Shown: one piece after another, positions 5,449-7,360 of the stretch
How positions within the stretch are numbered: position 1 is the first letter of the stretch
Layout of the letters: the number at the start of each line of letters is the position of its first letter
NCBI GenBank assembly: GCA_947523045.1
Contig: CANNUR010000145.1
Coordinates: 1 to 7,360, forward strand
DNA from: an uncultured Prosthecobacter sp.
Lineage (GTDB): Bacteria > Verrucomicrobiota > Verrucomicrobiia > Verrucomicrobiales > Verrucomicrobiaceae
Length of the DNA stretch: 7,360 nucleotides
Reading direction: 5' to 3'
The notes under the pieces: generated by a model
Told to the model about the DNA's origin: nothing
The model's input: the letters and a program-made list of their open reading frames with translations, nothing else
The model's database searches: none
Made by a program: the position numbers and the translations under genes

Positions 5449-7360
5449 TCAAGGGGCGAAGACCCATTCGGGGGCATTGAGCACGGCCCAGAGGACATCC
5501 TCCATGCGCGTGCGCCAGGCCGGATCGAGGCGCGGGCTGGGCGCGTCGCCGCGGCGGGCGGCCGCCTCCTCCTCGATGCGCAGGGCATTGGCCTCGGCAT
5601 CGAGATGGTTCGACCAGGAGACGTACTTCACCGGGTAGCGCGGACCGGCCTCCGTCGGGCGCGGCTCGACGCGGCGCTGATCATAGCCTTCGCGCAGGTG
5701 CGACACATACAGCTCGCGCTCCTGGGCGGTCGGCAAGCGGGTCAGCAGGCGCAGGAAGAGCTGGTCGACCAACTGCTCGACCGACTGCTCGCGCAGAACG
5801 AGGTCGGTGATGCCATGGTCCTCGCTCAGGCGGGTCAGCCAGACGGCCACCGTGCCGTTGCCAAGGATGGCCGGCTGCAGGGCGTTGGGATCGGTGGCAC
5901 GGCTGCTCGCCGGATCCTGGCGGGCGGGACGCCAGCCGAAGGCCTCCAGCACGTCGCACACCGCCTGGATGCGCGGCAGGCTGAGGCTGGGGCGGTCGCG
6001 CTCGTTGCTGGTGCTGGCGAACATCCAGGCCCGCTCGGGCTGGCCGAGCGAGATCGAATTCTTCAGGTCGCGGCGACCGTCGATGTCGAGGCTGACCTCC
6101 TCGGTCTTCATCGCCTTGCCAGTGGCGGCAAACAGCGAGTCGACAATCTGCTCGGCGGCAAGACGGCGCGGCGCCGGCGCTGCAAACAGCGGGCTGGGCG
6201 CCTTCAATTCGGCGTCGGTGGCGCGCTGGTAGGCGTGCGAATTGAGGATGAGACGGCTGAGGTTCTTCAGGCTGTAACCCCCGCGGACGAATTCACGACC
6301 GAGCCAGGCCAGCAGTTCGGGGTGGGTGGGCTTGCCGCGCTCCCAGTCCTCGACCGGCTCCACCAGGCCGCGGCCCATGAACTGTTGCCAGAGGCGGTTG
6401 GCAATGACCTGGGCGAAGCGCTCGTTCTGCGGCGCGGTGATCAGCGCGGCGAGCACGTCGCGGCTGTTCTTCGGATCCTCGGCCAGGCGTTCACCGGTCT
6501 CCGCGGCGACAAAGCGCTCGAAGGGCCACTTCGGCTCGACCTTGCTGCCGGGCTGCAGGGTGATCTGGATGAGCGGCTTGCGGCCGCCCTCGTGCAGCTT
6601 GTCCATCGGCACGCTGCTGGTCGCCGGCACATCCAGCGGCTTGGTCGCCATCAGCGCCGCCAACTCAAACAGATCCTGCTGGCTGCTGACATGAGCGGGC
6701 GCGTCGTGACAGCGCGCGCACTTCATCTCGACGCCGAGGAAGGCGGTGCTGACAATGGTACCCTTGGCCGCCATCGGCACGTCGTTGCCCGAGGCAGTGC
6801 CGAAGCCGGCCGGACCGCCAAAGCGTTCGCTGCCGCCCATGCGCAGCAGTTCGGTGACGAAGAGGTCCATCGGCCGGTCGTCGGTGAGGGCCTCGTGCAG
6901 GAACCAGCGGAAGGGACCAGTGTTGTTGAGGGTCGGATTGAGGATGTTCGGGTTCTCCGCCAGCACGTCCTGCCAGTAGCCCATCCAGCGATCGGCCCAG
7001 CGCGCATCGGCGAGCAGGCGGTCGATGACCCGGGCGCGCTTGTCGGGGCGCGCATCCTGCTGGAAGGCCTCGATCTCGGCCAGGGTCGGGGCAACGCCCA
7101 CCGTGTCAAGGGTGACCCGGCGCAGGAAGGCGAGGTCATCGGTCAGGCCGGTGATCTCAATGCGGTCGACGTCGAGTTCCGGCCAGTGCGCGCCCTCACG
7201 GATCCAGCGCTCGAGCACGGCGATCTGGTCTTTCGTCAGCGGACTGCCCTTCGGCGGCATGATGAAGTCCTCGTCGTCGCTGGTGACGCGGGCGAGCAGC
7301 GAGCTCTTGTCCGGATAACCGGGCGTGACCGCGGGGCCGTCGGATTCCCCGCCCTTGAGC
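5449..7360 (-). CDS. PSCyt1/DUF1549/DUF1553 planctomycete-type cytochrome protein (5' end missing)
   Basis: The frame stays open through the right edge. The ATG at 7258-7260 is internal, because the 33 codons before it (LKGGESDGP...[17 protein letters not shown]) form, with MPPKGSPLT, the C-terminal end of a PSCyt1 (planctomycete cytochrome c) domain. The visible 636 residues run: PSCyt1 end (about 1-62); DUF1549 (about 75-240) with [15 protein letters not shown] and a CARCH haem motif; DUF1553 (about 290-630) with [33 protein letters not shown] and [13 protein letters not shown], ending [12 protein letters not shown]. Full-length relatives are usually 700-1,100 residues and carry an export signal and another CxxCH upstream. 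The protein probably sits in the periplasm as a c-type cytochrome, with unknown substrate. The DUF1501 gene follows at 38 bases, the standard pairing in Planctomycetota and Verrucomicrobiota. TGA is at 5449-5451. Confidence 0.93.
   Translation of the reverse strand, partial: LKGGESDGPAVTPGYPDKSSLLARVTSDDEDFIMPPKGSPLTKDQIAVLERWIREGAHWPELDVDRIEITGLTDDLAFLRRVTLDTVGVAPTLAEIEAFQQDARPDKRARVIDRLLADARWADRWMGYWQDVLAENPNILNPTLNNTGPFRWFLHEALTDDRPMDLFVTELLRMGGSERFGGPAGFGTASGNDVPMAAKGTIVSTAFLGVEMKCARCHDAPAHVSSQQDLFELAALMATKPLDVPATSSVPMDKLHEGGRKPLIQITLQPGSKVEPKWPFERFVAAETGERLAEDPKNSRDVLAALITAPQNERFAQVIANRLWQQFMGRGLVEPVEDWERGKPTHPELLAWLGREFVRGGYSLKNLSRLILNSHAYQRATDAELKAPSPLFAAPAPRRLAAEQIVDSLFAATGKAMKTEEVSLDIDGRRDLKNSISLGQPERAWMFASTSNERDRPSLSLPRIQAVCDVLEAFGWRPARQDPASSRATDPNALQPAILGNGTVAVWLTRLSEDHGITDLVLREQSVEQLVDQLFLRLLTRLPTAQERELYVSHLREGYDQRRVEPRPTEAGPRYPVKYVSWSNHLDAEANALRIEEEAAARRGDAPSPRLDPAWRTRMEDVLWAVLNAPEWVFAP
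6706..6720 (-). other. CxxCH haem c attachment motif (CARCH) in DUF1549
   Basis: The codons TGC-GCG-CGC-TGT-CAC encode Cys-Ala-Arg-Cys-His, preceded by FLGVEMK and followed by DAPAH and a [12 protein letters not shown] helix. DUF1549 proteins have a CxxCH motif at this place. Covalent haem attachment outside the cytoplasm is expected from the motif but not proven here. Confidence 0.8.

Noticed and set aside
5411..5467. N-terminal extension of the DUF1501 protein to 5467
   Set aside because: It would overlap the end of the upstream gene and place 19 residues before the twin-arginine motif, which is much better placed with a start at 5410 or 5401.
4530..5600. Open frame of 356 codons on the - strand overlapping both right-hand genes
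   Set aside because: It is a +1/-1 frame shadow of the DUF1501 and DUF1553 genes, Arg/Pro/His-rich and without motifs. Both true frames have full-length family matches here.
7258..7260. ATG as the start of the DUF1549/DUF1553 gene
   Set aside because: In-frame codons upstream to the window edge encode the rest of the PSCyt1 C-terminal signature, which runs directly into MPPKG. The gene is truncated by the window, not started here.
1..7360. CRISPR arrays, tRNA/rRNA genes, insertion sequences, phage or defence genes
   Set aside because: I looked for short direct repeats with spacers, structured RNA hallmarks, terminal inverted repeats and transposase or nuclease motifs and saw none. The only strong repeats are the in-frame protein repeats of the first gene and the terminator hairpin.

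Overview
The window is GC-rich (by eye about two thirds G+C) and almost entirely coding. It looks like a chromosomal segment from a Verrucomicrobiota bacterium, or a close relative in the Planctomycetota-Verrucomicrobiota-Chlamydiota group. This rests on two signatures. One is a giant beta-repeat (PATR-type) protein ending in the PEP-CTERM signal APEPGRALLVLLGLGGLLLRRRR. The other is a planctomycete-cytochrome (PSCyt1/DUF1549/DUF1553) gene followed by its usual DUF1501 partner. The phylum call is inference from family distribution, since there is no rRNA or other marker gene.

Layout: (1) Bases 1-4058, + strand, hold the 3' part of one very large open frame whose start lies left of the window. 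It encodes an exported, repetitive beta-strand-rich protein with at least nine recognisable PATR-like repeats, higher-order internal duplications, no cysteine and no methionine in the visible 1,351 codons, and a PEP-CTERM sorting signal at the very end. (2) Bases 4059-4132 are a short convergent intergenic gap with a strong A-tract/T-tract hairpin that can terminate transcription in both directions. (3) Bases 4133-5410, - strand, encode a DUF1501 protein of the alkaline phosphatase/sulfatase superfamily with an apparent twin-arginine signal. (4) Bases 5449-7360, - strand, hold the 3' part of a PSCyt1-DUF1549-DUF1553 gene that continues past the right edge. It lies 38 bases upstream of the DUF1501 gene, so the two very probably form an operon.

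How they fit together: all three products are expected outside the cytoplasm. The DUF1549/DUF1553 protein (c-type haem motif CARCH) and the DUF1501 protein are a recurrent pair of unknown biochemical function in these phyla. The PEP-CTERM protein is transcribed towards them and separated by a terminator, so no functional link is implied beyond adjacency. No RNA genes, CRISPR array, transposon, phage or defence genes are visible. I see no clear evidence of a wholly new system. The points worth a second look are the sulfur-free repeat protein with its nested duplications, the combination of 'autotransporter' repeats with exosortase-type sorting, the variant motif in the DUF1501 protein, and the non-Shine-Dalgarno pyrimidine-rich leader of that gene.
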